This document shows positions 46,728-55,383 of a stretch of 64,000 nucleotides of DNA, one piece after another. The notes beneath the pieces are model-generated. The model did not search any database and was not told the DNA's origin. It saw only the letters and a list, made by a program, of their open reading frames with translations. Within the stretch, counting starts at the first letter, position 1, and each line of letters begins with the position of its first letter. Source of the stretch: Bacillota bacterium (GTDB lineage Bacteria; Bacillota; Negativicutes; CTSoil-072); contig JAGFZV010000001.1 of assembly GCA_017889545.1 (NCBI GenBank), positions 186,001 to 250,000 of the forward strand, written 5' to 3'. The translations under genes and the position numbers were made by a program.

Positions 46728-47543
46728 TCACATCCGGCTCGCCATGTTGGCTTTCAAGCTTCCGACAAATTCGCCTACTCTGTCAGGCAAATCAAGCTTT
46801 CCCAAGTGCCGTTCCACTGCTTTAATCACTGCGCTGCCCACAATAACCCCGTCAGCCAATTGCGAAGCTTGACCGGCCTGCTCCGGCGTAGAAATCCCAA
46901 ACCCTACTGCCAACGGAAGTTCGGTCTGGCTGCGCACCAGGCCCAAAAATCCTGCGAGGCCGCTGTCCAGCTTATCCTGAGTTCCGGTTACTCCGGTAAC
47001 TGATACACAATAGAGGAACCCACGCGAGGCACTGGCAATACGGGCAATCCGTTCCGGCGGTGTTGTCGGTGCAACCAGCATGATTACATCTACACCGCAA
47101 CGCTCGGCTGCTAAACGCAATTCCTCACTTTCTTCCAGCGGCAAATCAGGTATAATCAGACCATCGACCCCTGTTCGACGGCACTGATCAAGAAAATGCG
47201 GTTCCCCATACTGCAATATCGAATTATAATACACCATCAAAATCAAAGGAATGCCTGTAGATTGGCGCAAAGAAGCTGTTAAGCCAAAAACGGCTTCAAT
47301 CGTGATGCCATTGTGCAGAGCCCGCAGAGAGGCTCGCTGGATAACCGGTCCATCCGCTACCGGATCCGAATACGGAATACCGAGTTCAATCATATCCGCT
47401 CCGTTTTTTTCCATGGAAAGCACTAATTCCTTCGTCGTGTTCAAATCCGGATCGCCGGCGGAAATATAAGTTATCAGTGCTTTGCCGCCGGATTGCCTGC
47501 ACTTTTGAAATTGCCTGCCAATTGCATTTTCCCGTTGTTCCAT
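46728..47543 (-). CDS. trpA: Tryptophan synthase alpha chain
   Basis: A 271-residue TIM barrel that cleaves indole-3-glycerol phosphate to indole. Catalytic Glu and Asp lie in MIELGIPYSDPVADGPVIQ and GLIIPDLPLEES. SVTGVTGTQ and GFGISTPEQA form the phosphate site. It starts one base after trpB. Confidence 0.96.
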   Translation of the reverse strand: MEQRENAIGRQFQKCRQSGGKALITYISAGDPDLNTTKELVLSMEKNGADMIELGIPYSDPVADGPVIQRASLRALHNGITIEAVFGLTASLRQSTGIPLILMVYYNSILQYGEPHFLDQCRRTGVDGLIIPDLPLEESEELRLAAERCGVDVIMLVAPTTPPERIARIASASRGFLYCVSVTGVTGTQDKLDSGLAGFLGLVRSQTELPLAVGFGISTPEQAGQASQLADGVIVGSAVIKAVERHLGKLDLPDRVGEFVGSLKANMASRM

Positions 47544-47544
47544 A

Positions 47545-48729
47545 TCATTTCGCCTCCTGATAAGCAGCTACCTGTTCCACATCTTTGTCGCCCCGGCCGG
47601 ACAAGCAAACCGCCATAATATGCTCCGCAGGCAATTGCTTCGCCTGCTTTACCGCATAAGCCACAGCATGGGCGCTTTCCAGCGCCGGGATAATTCCCTC
47701 CGTGCGGGCCAGCAGATAAAAAGCGTCCAATGCCTCCTGGTCGGTTACAGCTGCATATTCCACCCGGCCTGCGTCTTTTAAATAGGAATGTTCCGGACCG
47801 ACGCCTGGATAATCCAGTCCGGCCGAGATGGAATGCGCCGGCAGGATTTGGCCGTCATTGTCCTGCAGCAGATAGCTCATAGCGCCATGCAGCACGCCTT
47901 TTGAGCCAAGCGATAACGTGGCTGCATGCTCACTGGTATCCAATCCTTTGCCTGCTGCTTCTACACCGCAGATCTTAACCGTGCTGTCTTCCAGAAAAGG
48001 GTAGAACATTCCCATTGAATTGCTCCCGCCGCCGACGCAAGCCACCAGACTGTCCGGCAAACGCCCCTCGATTTCCAGCATTTGTTTGCGGGTTTCATCG
48101 CCGATCACCCGTTGGAAATCCCGGACCATCGCCGGGTACGGATGCGGTCCGACAACCGACCCGATCACGTAAAATGTGTCCCGCACATGAGCAACCCAAT
48201 GCCGGAGCGCTTCATTCGTCGCATCCTTGAGTGTGCGGCTGCCGCTGGTCACCGAGACAACCTCGGCCCCCAGCATCTTCATGCGAAAGACATTGAGGGC
48301 CTGCCTGGCGACATCCTCTTCACCCATAAACACTTTGCACTCCATGCCGAATAAGGCCGCTACCGTTGCCGTGGCGACACCGTGCTGTCCTGCGCCTGTT
48401 TCGGCGATAATACTTTTCTTCCCCATCCGCCGGGCCAGCAAAGCCTGGCCAATCGTATTGTTGATTTTATGAGCCCCGGTATGGTTTAAATCTTCCCGTT
48501 TCAGGTATATTTTCGCACCGCCGGCGTGTTTGGTTAATTTCTCCGCAAAATAGAGCAACGATGGTCTGCCGATATATTGCGTAAAATAAAAGGCCAATTC
48601 TTTCTGAAAATCCGGATCCTGCTTTGCCTGATGATAACAAGCCTCTAATTCATCTAACGCTGGAATCAGCGTTTCCGGAACATACCGTCCGCCAAATTCC
48701 CCATAACGTCCTTTTTTGCTACTGACCAT
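47545..48729 (-). CDS. trpB: Tryptophan synthase beta chain
   Basis: A 394-residue PLP enzyme joining indole and serine to make tryptophan. The PLP lysine is in [13 protein letters not shown], catalytic Glu in [10 protein letters not shown], and the phosphate loop in [10 protein letters not shown]. TrpB1 type, starting [15 protein letters not shown]. The ATG at 48729 follows GGAGGTGG and overlaps the trpF end by 11 bp. Confidence 0.97.
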   Translation of the reverse strand: MVSSKKGRYGEFGGRYVPETLIPALDELEACYHQAKQDPDFQKELAFYFTQYIGRPSLLYFAEKLTKHAGGAKIYLKREDLNHTGAHKINNTIGQALLARRMGKKSIIAETGAGQHGVATATVAALFGMECKVFMGEEDVARQALNVFRMKMLGAEVVSVTSGSRTLKDATNEALRHWVAHVRDTFYVIGSVVGPHPYPAMVRDFQRVIGDETRKQMLEIEGRLPDSLVACVGGGSNSMGMFYPFLEDSTVKICGVEAAGKGLDTSEHAATLSLGSKGVLHGAMSYLLQDNDGQILPAHSISAGLDYPGVGPEHSYLKDAGRVEYAAVTDQEALDAFYLLARTEGIIPALESAHAVAYAVKQAKQLPAEHIMAVCLSGRGDKDVEQVAAYQEAK

Positions 48730-49339
48730 AGTATTCCCACCTCCGAATCGTTGTAATAAATGTTCGTATCTTATCCTGATCTTTATTCCCACCGGTTTCT
48801 ACGCCGCTGCTCACATCAACGCCAAACGGGCACACCGCTTTTATCGCTGCCAAAACATTGTCCGTCTTCAACCCGCCGGCCAAGATGATCCGCTGCCCGC
48901 GTCCCGCTCTGACAGCCAAATCCCAGGGGAAAGCATGCCCGGTTCCACCTTTTTCTTTCGGATGGTAGCTGTCCAGCAACAACGTATGCTGTCGGTAATC
49001 CGACAGCCCCTCAAGCGACTGTTCATCCCGCATCTGAACTCCTTTGATTACTTTGCGCGCAAACCGGGAACAATACTCCGGTGTTTCTTGTCCGTGAAAC
49101 TGCAGCGTGTCAATACCGCAAAATCCGGCTATTTCCTTGACTTCTTGTTCATCCGCATCGACAAAAACGCCGACTTTGCTGATAAACGGCGGCAGCGCCC
49201 GGCATATTTCCCGGGCAATATCCGGACTGATCTGTCTTTTGCCGGCAGCAAAAACCATCCCAACGGCATCCGCTCCAGCCTCCGCCGCAGCCATCGCTGA
49301 CTCAACATCCTGCAAACCGCATATCTTTATTCTGATCAA
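48719..49339 (-). CDS. trpF: Phosphoribosylanthranilate isomerase
   Basis: A 206-residue TIM barrel performing the Amadori rearrangement in tryptophan synthesis. Motifs: KICGLQD (catalytic Cys), [19 protein letters not shown] and [10 protein letters not shown] with GVDVSSGVE. Begins with TTG overlapping the trpC stop by 4 bp. Confidence 0.95.
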   Translation of the reverse strand: MIRIKICGLQDVESAMAAAEAGADAVGMVFAAGKRQISPDIAREICRALPPFISKVGVFVDADEQEVKEIAGFCGIDTLQFHGQETPEYCSRFARKVIKGVQMRDEQSLEGLSDYRQHTLLLDSYHPKEKGGTGHAFPWDLAVRAGRGQRIILAGGLKTDNVLAAIKAVCPFGVDVSSGVETGGNKDQDKIRTFITTIRRWEYYGQ

Positions 49340-50118
49340 GCTCGCTCACCCGCCAGTTCCCGGACCTTTTGCCCCGGATCCGGACTGCGCATCAGCATTT
49401 CGCCCACCAGAACCGCATTGACCCCATAAGCCGCCAACCTGTCGATATCTTCCCTTGTACTGATGCCGCTTTCGCTGACCAGGATCCGGCCCGGAGGAAC
49501 ATATTGCGCCAATTCACATGTGTTTGCCAAATTGGTTTCAAACGTATATAGGTTTCGGTTATTAATGCCAATCACTTGCGCACCGCTTTCCAGTGCAATC
49601 TCGAGTTCGACTCTCGTATGCGCTTCGACCAAACAATCCAGTTGAAGCTCGGCCGCTTGTTTCAAAAACCATTCCAGCTTTTGCCGGGGCAGCGCCGCCA
49701 CGATCAGCAACACCGCGTCCGCTCCCAACGCACGGGTTTCAACCAGTTGGTATGTATCGATGATAAAATCTTTGCGCAGCAATGGTTTATCCGTCACTGC
49801 CCGCGCGATCGGCAAAAATTCCGGTTTTCCTTTGAAAAACCGCTGCTCGGTCAGCACCGATATCGCGGTCGCCCCATTTTTTGCATAGCTGTCAATGACC
49901 TGTTTGGCTGACAAGTCTGCTCGGATCACCCCCTTAGATGGCGATGCCTGCTTAAACTCGGCAATCAAGCGGACGGCCCCCTTGCCGGACAACGCCTTTG
50001 CAAAGCCGCGCGTGCCGTCAAGCTTCTCAACTTGATCATACAATTCTTCTATCGGCCTCTCTTGCTTCTTCAATTCTAACTCCCGGCAGGTATGGGCGAT
50101 AATTTCGTCCAAAATCAT
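49336..50118 (-). CDS. trpC: Indole-3-glycerol phosphate synthase
   Basis: A 260-residue TIM barrel converting CdRP to indole-3-glycerol phosphate. Active-site motifs: IAEFKQASPSKG, PLLRKDFIID, LVEAHTRVE, GINNRNLYTFE and VSESGI. The ATG at 50118 sits right after the trpD stop, with AAGGGGG upstream. Confidence 0.96.
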   Translation of the reverse strand: MILDEIIAHTCRELELKKQERPIEELYDQVEKLDGTRGFAKALSGKGAVRLIAEFKQASPSKGVIRADLSAKQVIDSYAKNGATAISVLTEQRFFKGKPEFLPIARAVTDKPLLRKDFIIDTYQLVETRALGADAVLLIVAALPRQKLEWFLKQAAELQLDCLVEAHTRVELEIALESGAQVIGINNRNLYTFETNLANTCELAQYVPPGRILVSESGISTREDIDRLAAYGVNAVLVGEMLMRSPDPGQKVRELAGERA

Positions 50119-50119
50119 C

Positions 50120-51136
50120 TTACTGCAGCCCCCTTGCCGCAAACGTTTGCAAAGCCCGCAATTTGGCCAATGCCCGGCCGCTGTCGATGCTGTCCGCCGC
50201 CAGCACTACGCCGCCTTTGAGGTCTGCAGCTTTGTTCCCGGCTACCAATGCGGCTGCCGAATTTAAAAGCACCACATCCCGCCGGGGCCCTTTTTCTCCC
50301 TGCAAAACCGCCAGCACAATTTTACTGTTGTCCGCAGCCATGCCGCCGGCAATGGATGATGCCGCCGCCCGCTGCAGGCCGAAATCTTCCGGTTCAATAT
50401 AATACGTATCCATCCTGCCCTTTTTCACTTCCGTAATTTTGGTGGAGCTGCAAATTGAAATTTCATCCAATCCGTCCATCCCATGAACCACCAATGCATG
50501 TTCCGTACCCAGTCGCAACAAAACTCCTGCCAGCATTTCCGTCAGTTCAGCTTGAAACACTCCCAGCACCTGTCCCTGCGCTCCTGCCGGGTTGGTTAAC
50601 GGCCCGAGGATATTGAATATTGTCCGAATACCGATCTCCCGGCGCGGGCCTACCACATTCTTCATTGCCTGATGAAAAACCGGAGCAAACAAGAAACCAA
50701 TCCCGATCTGCCGCAAACTTTCTTCTACTGCCTGTGCATTCAGGTTGATATTAATCCCCAGGGCTTCCAATACATCCGCACTGCCGCATTTGCTGGAAAC
50801 CGACCGGTTGCCGTGCTTGGCAACCGCAAGTCCTGCACCGGCAGCTACAAACGCCGCTGTAGTCGAAATGTTGAACGTATCCTTCTTATCGCCACCGGTA
50901 CCGCAGGTATCAACTACCTGCGACAAAGAGTTTACCTGAGTCGATTTTCGACGCATGACCCGGGCGCAGCCCGCAATCTCATCTACGGTTTCACCCTTCA
51001 TGCTCAGCGCCGTCAACATGCCGCCAATTTGCGCCGGCGTGGCGCGGCCGCCCATGATCGCTTCCATCATCACTTCCGCTTCCTGTTCACTTAGGTTTCT
51101 TCCCCGGACAATCTTTTCAAAAATCGGCTGTAACAT
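50120..51136 (-). CDS. trpD: Anthranilate phosphoribosyltransferase
   Basis: A 338-residue enzyme adding PRPP to anthranilate. Motifs: VDTCGTGGDKKDTFNIST (PRPP loop), KHGNRSVSSKCGSADVLEALG and GPRREIGIRTIFNILGPLTNPA. Shares one base with the trpG stop (TAATG). Confidence 0.97.
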   Translation of the reverse strand: MLQPIFEKIVRGRNLSEQEAEVMMEAIMGGRATPAQIGGMLTALSMKGETVDEIAGCARVMRRKSTQVNSLSQVVDTCGTGGDKKDTFNISTTAAFVAAGAGLAVAKHGNRSVSSKCGSADVLEALGININLNAQAVEESLRQIGIGFLFAPVFHQAMKNVVGPRREIGIRTIFNILGPLTNPAGAQGQVLGVFQAELTEMLAGVLLRLGTEHALVVHGMDGLDEISICSSTKITEVKKGRMDTYYIEPEDFGLQRAAASSIAGGMAADNSKIVLAVLQGEKGPRRDVVLLNSAAALVAGNKAADLKGGVVLAADSIDSGRALAKLRALQTFAARGLQ

Positions 51137-51708
51137 TAGCTGCGGCCTCCCTGTAAAAAATTTTTTAATAACTGCTTGCCTGGACCGGTAAGAATGGATT
51201 CAGGATGAAATTGAACCCCTTCAACCGGATATTTCTTATGACGCAGACCCATTACTATCCCATCCTCTGTATAAGCTGTAATGGCTAAGCACTCAGGTAT
51301 TGTTTTCCTATCGACAATCAACGAGTGATAACGGGCAGCGGAAAACGGTCCGCCGATGCCTTGATAAATCGTCTGCCCGTCATGGTAAACTGTCGATACC
51401 TTGCCATGCATCGGTACTTCGGCTCGCCGCACTACTGCGCCAAATACTTCGCCGATCGCCTGATGCCCCAGGCAAACACCCAAAATTGGCAGGTGCGGCC
51501 CACACAGCTTGATGACTTCGCCGGAAATACCGGCTTGCTGCGGTGTTCCCGGGCCGGGAGAAATCAAAATATGGGAAGGCTTCCGCTCTTTTAACGCTTC
51601 AACAGTGATGCAGTCATTCCGATAAACGGAAAGCTCGGCTCCTAATTCTCCTAAATATTGCACCAGATTATACGTAAACGAGTCGTAATTATCAATCACC
51701 GCGATCAT
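51136..51708 (-). CDS. trpG: Anthranilate synthase glutamine amidotransferase component
   Basis: A 190-residue class I amidotransferase supplying ammonia to TrpE. Cys in ILGVCLGHQAIGE and the His-Glu pair in GVQFHPESILT form the triad; ISPGPGTP is present. It may also serve 4-aminobenzoate synthesis, since no separate pabA is seen. Overlaps trpE by 4 bp. Confidence 0.95.
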   Translation of the reverse strand: MIAVIDNYDSFTYNLVQYLGELGAELSVYRNDCITVEALKERKPSHILISPGPGTPQQAGISGEVIKLCGPHLPILGVCLGHQAIGEVFGAVVRRAEVPMHGKVSTVYHDGQTIYQGIGGPFSAARYHSLIVDRKTIPECLAITAYTEDGIVMGLRHKKYPVEGVQFHPESILTGPGKQLLKNFLQGGRS

Positions 51709-53165
51709 CGCGTTCCCTCCTCCGTAATGACCAAAGCCTGCAACAGCGCCTTGGCCTTATTCAACGATTCTTCATACTCCGCTTCCGGCGACGAGTCGGC
51801 AACCACTCCGCCTCCCGCCTGGACATGCATCCGGCCATCAGCAATGACAAACGTGCGAATGGTGATGCAAGTATCCATATTGCCGGAGAAACCGAGATAA
51901 CCGACCGCACCGGCATAAGGTCCGCGTTTTGTTTTTTCCAGTTCACGGATAATCTCCATGGCTCTGACTTTTGGCGCGCCCGATACGGTTCCGGCCGGAA
52001 AACAGGCCGTCAGTGCGTCGATCGCATCTTTGCCTGGCTGCAGCTGCCCTTTCACCGAAGAAACAATATGCATCACGTGGGAATATTTTTCGACCGCCAT
52101 CAAGGTCGGCGTCTGGACGGTTCCATAGACCGATACTTTGCCGATATCGTTTCGTCCCAGGTCAACTAGCATGATGTGCTCCGCCCGTTCTTTTTCGTCA
52201 TCGAGAAGTTCTTTAGCCAGGAGCTCGTCTTCAGAAGAATTCTTGCCCCGGCGCCGCGTTCCGGCAATCGGCCGGGTTTCCACCATTCCATCATCCAGCC
52301 GGACAAGCAGTTCAGGGGAAGAACCGACGATCTGGATGTCGCCAAAGTTCAGATAGTACAAGTAAGGGGATGGATTGAGCGACCGTAGCGTCCGGTAGAC
52401 TTCAAACGGCGGTACCTGCAGCGCAGCCGACAGACGCTGCGATGGCACGACCTGAAAAACATCGCCTGCAGCAATGTATTCCTTGGCGCGCAGTACCATA
52501 TCCATATATTCTTCCTTGGTGCGATTGGAAACAATTTTGGCTGGTTCACAAGGAGCGTACGTTTGCAGCCGCACCGGCTCCGCCAGTTTTTTCTTAACAT
52601 CCTGCAGCGTTTGCACGCCCCGCCGATAGCAAGCGTTTATATCTCCTTCGATCCGGACGCAGGCAATCATTTGCATCGAATGTTTCAAGTGGTCGAATAC
52701 AATGACTACTTCCGGAAACAGGAATGCACCATCCGGTAAATTCAATTCATCTTTCTCGGCCGCAGGAACTCTTTCCAAGTTTTCCACCATATCAAAACCA
52801 AAATAGCCAACCACTCCGCCATAAAATCGCGGCAAGCCTGGTATTTCTGCCGGCAAAAATTCTTGCAGCAGCGACCGCAGCAGGACAAATGGATTTCCGT
52901 TTAATTGTTTTACCGGTCCGCCATCCGTTACCACCGTTTCCTTGCCACGCACAACTACCGTCTGAAACGGACGCAGCCCGATGAACGAAAATCGTCCGAG
53001 ATGTTCTCCGCCATCCACGCTTTCCAGAATAAAGCCGCTATTTTCGCCAACCAGTTTGCTGTAGACAGAGATTGGTGTTTCCGTATCCGCTTTAATAACC
53101 TCATAAATTGGAACCAAATTATTTTGTACGGCTAATTTGCTAAATTCTTCTTGTGAAGGAATCAC
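51705..53165 (-). CDS. trpE: Anthranilate synthase component I
   Basis: A 486-residue chorismate-using enzyme. ESVDGGEHLGRFSFIGLRP near the N-terminus forms the tryptophan-feedback site. The C-terminal domain has PSQRLSAALQVPPFEVYRTLRSLNPSPYLYYL-type sequence, PIAGTRRRG, DLGRNDIGKVS and GTVSGAPKVRAME. Starts with GTG behind AAGGAGG, directly after the T-box terminators. First gene of trpEGDCFBA-aroF. Confidence 0.96.
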   Translation of the reverse strand: MIPSQEEFSKLAVQNNLVPIYEVIKADTETPISVYSKLVGENSGFILESVDGGEHLGRFSFIGLRPFQTVVVRGKETVVTDGGPVKQLNGNPFVLLRSLLQEFLPAEIPGLPRFYGGVVGYFGFDMVENLERVPAAEKDELNLPDGAFLFPEVVIVFDHLKHSMQMIACVRIEGDINACYRRGVQTLQDVKKKLAEPVRLQTYAPCEPAKIVSNRTKEEYMDMVLRAKEYIAAGDVFQVVPSQRLSAALQVPPFEVYRTLRSLNPSPYLYYLNFGDIQIVGSSPELLVRLDDGMVETRPIAGTRRRGKNSSEDELLAKELLDDEKERAEHIMLVDLGRNDIGKVSVYGTVQTPTLMAVEKYSHVMHIVSSVKGQLQPGKDAIDALTACFPAGTVSGAPKVRAMEIIRELEKTKRGPYAGAVGYLGFSGNMDTCITIRTFVIADGRMHVQAGGGVVADSSPEAEYEESLNKAKALLQALVITEEGTR

Positions 53166-53210
53166 GGTATTGGTCCTCCTTTATAATGAAAAATTATGAT
53201 TAGAAAAAAA

Positions 53211-53335
53211 ATAAACCTTCCATCCTTCAAAAAAGGACGAAAGGTTCAACTTCCGCGGTACCACCCTTGTTAGGCCTAAAGGCCCCACTTTACAGTACGG
53301 GATTCAAAACACACCTGTCAATCGAGCTATCGTTC
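53211..53335 (-). ncRNA. Second, truncated T-box module (stem III-like + antiterminator + terminator, no stem I)
   Basis: The T-box sequence AACAAGGGTGGTACCGCGG (53254-53272 region) and a terminator at 53214-53246 with a T-run repeat the downstream half of the first element. Only about 80 nt separate it from the first terminator. The upstream part (CCCGTACTGTAAAG-GGGCC) aligns with the segment before the first T-box sequence, and there is no specifier stem. It could add a second read of tRNA charging. Confidence 0.75.
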
Positions 53336-53348
53336 CCTCCGAAAAAAC

Positions 53349-53610
53349 AAAAAATCTTCCGTCCTGATAAGGACGAAAGATTACTCTTCCGTGGTACCAC
53401 CTTGTTAGGCATGATAGCCTCGCTTTGAGGTACGGGATGACTCCGATACCTTGTCTCTTACGTAACGGTGAGACATTCCGGCTAAGCCTACTATGACTTC
53501 GGTTAGCAGCTCCGGGGCCCATTCACCGAAAAGATACCTACGGAGCTTACACTACCCCCCGTTCGCTGAAAAGCTCGTTTTTCGCCTACTCTTCCCCATC
53601 AACGCTTTTG
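53349..53610 (-). ncRNA. T-box riboswitch, tryptophan-specific, upstream of trpE
   Basis: A full T-box leader. AGAGTA (S-turn motif, 53587-53592) and GTGTAAGCTC (terminal-loop type) mark stem I. TGG in GTGAATGGGCC at 53519-53521 is the likely Trp specifier. The antiterminator sequence AACAAGGTGGTACCACGG (about 53389-53406) and a competing terminator (53353-53382, then a T-run) complete it. Uncharged tRNA-Trp would favour readthrough into trpEGDCFBA-aroF. Confidence 0.9.
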
Positions 53611-53633
53611 TGGTTCGATATGAAATTATCTAC

Positions 53634-53662
53634 AGAATAACATTGAATACAGTATTTTGCAA
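53634..53662 (-). promoter_or_regulatory. Sigma-A promoter of the trp operon
   Basis: TTGCAA-N17-TATTCT on the minus strand, just upstream of the T-box leader. Confidence 0.55.
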
Positions 53663-53668
53663 GAATTT

Positions 53669-54352
53669 TTACAACCGTTTCGCCAGAGAAATCTTTTCTT
53701 TTGATTTGGTCCAAAGATTCAACCAAAAAATGAGCGAAAATGTAATCAAACTAATGATTAGCACATAGATGCCAGCCAACGTCAAATCATTCGATTCCGC
53801 CGCGAAATAAATCGCCAGCGGCAAGGTTTGCGTTTTTCCCGGAATATTTCCGGCAACCATAATCGTCGCCCCAAACTCGCCAAGCGCCCGGGAAAAAGAT
53901 AAAATCAAGCCTGCCAATAAGCCTTGCCAGGCAAGCGGCAGCGTAATAGTCAAAAAAACCCGCCATTCACTGGATCCCAGCGTTCGCGCCGCTTCTTCCA
54001 ACGTATGGTCCACATTTGCAAAGGCCGCTTTGGTGCTTTGGTACATCAGCGGAAAAGCGACCACTGTTCCGGCCAGGATCGCTGCATAGGGAGAAAAGAT
54101 GATCTGCACCCCGAAATATTCGCCTAATAATTTCCCCACAGGCCCCTGTTTGCCGATTAAAAGCAACAGCAAAAAACCAGTCACAACCGGAGGAAGAACC
54201 AATGGCAGAACAAATAATGCCTCCACCGCCGCCTTGCCGGTAAATTCCTTTTTCTGCATGATGTATGCCGCAGCGACGCCAAAGAGAAATACGAATACCA
54301 GCGATATGGTTGCTACCTGAACGGACAACAGTACCGGATGCAGATCGATCAA
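53669..54352 (-). CDS. modB: Molybdate ABC transporter permease
   Basis: A 227-residue inner-membrane permease with about five helices and the ATPase-contact EAA loop LEEAARTLGSSEWRVFLTITLPLA. LSFSRALGEFGATIMVAGNIPGKTQTLP is characteristic of ModB. Starts with TTG. It follows modA by 40 bp. No modC ATPase gene is in the window; the trp promoter lies directly behind. Confidence 0.93.
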   Translation of the reverse strand: MIDLHPVLLSVQVATISLVFVFLFGVAAAYIMQKKEFTGKAAVEALFVLPLVLPPVVTGFLLLLLIGKQGPVGKLLGEYFGVQIIFSPYAAILAGTVVAFPLMYQSTKAAFANVDHTLEEAARTLGSSEWRVFLTITLPLAWQGLLAGLILSFSRALGEFGATIMVAGNIPGKTQTLPLAIYFAAESNDLTLAGIYVLIISLITFSLIFWLNLWTKSKEKISLAKRL

Positions 54353-54392
54353 ACAAACTCACCCTTCGTAATTGTTTTTTAGAAGCAGCAGA

Positions 54393-55193
54393 TCATTTGC
54401 TCATAACAAAGCCGTATTTTTCAAAAACCGCTTTGCTCTCTTCACTGTGTAAATACGCTAAAAATTCTTCTGCCGCCTTATGATTTTTGGTTCCTGCCAA
54501 AATGGCAGCCGGATAAACGATCGGCTGGTGCGATCCGTCGGGAGCGCTGGCGGCAACTTTCACTTTGGAACTGGCTACCGCATCCGTCTTATACACAAAT
54601 CCCGCTTCTGTGTTGGCTGTTTCCACATAAGAAAGAACCGTTCGAACGTCCTTGGCAAAGACCGCCTTATCTTTTAAGGTTTCCCACAGACCAAGTTTTT
54701 GCAAAGCTTGTTGTGTGTATTGCCCGGCGGGGACAGTCGCTGTCTCTCCAACGGCAATTTTCTGTACAGCGGTTGTCGCCAGATCTTCAAATTTCGTTAT
54801 TCCGAGGCCGGAATCCTTCGGCACAATTAAAACAAGTTTATTTTCCACCAAATTTTTTCTCGTACCCTTGTCAACTAAATTTTTGGCCTCTAAATCATTC
54901 ATTTGCTTCGGCGCCGCGGAAATAAAAATATCAGCCGGGGCGCCCTGTTCGATTTGCCGCTGCAGGGACCCGGAAGCTCCCAAATTGTAGACAAGTTTCA
55001 CATTCGGCGCTTTGGCCTGATATTTCGCTTGAATTTCCATCAGCGCATCCTTTAAGCTGACGGCTGCCGATATATTCAGTTCAACCGACTGAGCGGCCGG
55101 TTTGGGCTGTTCCGGTTTCGTTCCTCCACAGCCTGCCATAACCAATGAAATCATAACCATACCCGCGATCAACAACATCCTGATTTTTTGCAC
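54393..55193 (-). CDS. modA: Molybdate ABC transporter substrate-binding lipoprotein
   Basis: A 266-residue binding protein with a lipobox (VMAGC, Cys22). Oxyanion-binding features are SAAVSLKDALMEIQ, YNLGASGSLQRQIEQGAPADIFISAA and VGETATVPAGQY, typical of ModA (molybdate or tungstate). First gene of modAB, divergent from the DNA-binding/PBP-like regulator. Confidence 0.94.
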   Translation of the reverse strand: MQKIRMLLIAGMVMISLVMAGCGGTKPEQPKPAAQSVELNISAAVSLKDALMEIQAKYQAKAPNVKLVYNLGASGSLQRQIEQGAPADIFISAAPKQMNDLEAKNLVDKGTRKNLVENKLVLIVPKDSGLGITKFEDLATTAVQKIAVGETATVPAGQYTQQALQKLGLWETLKDKAVFAKDVRTVLSYVETANTEAGFVYKTDAVASSKVKVAASAPDGSHQPIVYPAAILAGTKNHKAAEEFLAYLHSEESKAVFEKYGFVMSK

Positions 55194-55239
55194 ACAACAT
55201 CTCCCCTTCCAAACAGTTTCAAAAAAATTATATTTCCCT

Positions 55240-55275
55240 CAAAAACAACTAAACTAAACTAAAACTAATAAAACA
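55240..55275. repeat. ACTAA-rich direct repeats between modA and its divergent regulator
   Basis: Four to five close repeats of (A)ACTAA within about 35 bp in the 190-bp divergent intergenic region. They may be the binding site of the adjacent HTH regulator. Confidence 0.4.
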
Positions 55276-55383
55276 CAACATAATGCCAATGGTGTAATTA
55301 TAGTATTTATTGTAATATGAATGCAAGAGGTTTGTGCAATTTATCTTTGAAAATTTCCCTAAAATCAGAATCGAGGTGTCTAC

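Noticed and set aside
53493-53768. 91-codon plus-strand frame over the trp leader
   Set aside because: It lies antisense to the T-box RNA and the end of modB; no ribosome site and no protein-like conservation signal.
55270-55300. TTGGCAT sequence upstream of modA resembling a sixth sigma-54 promoter
   Set aside because: At the required 10-bp distance the dinucleotide is TG, not GC, so the -12 element is missing.
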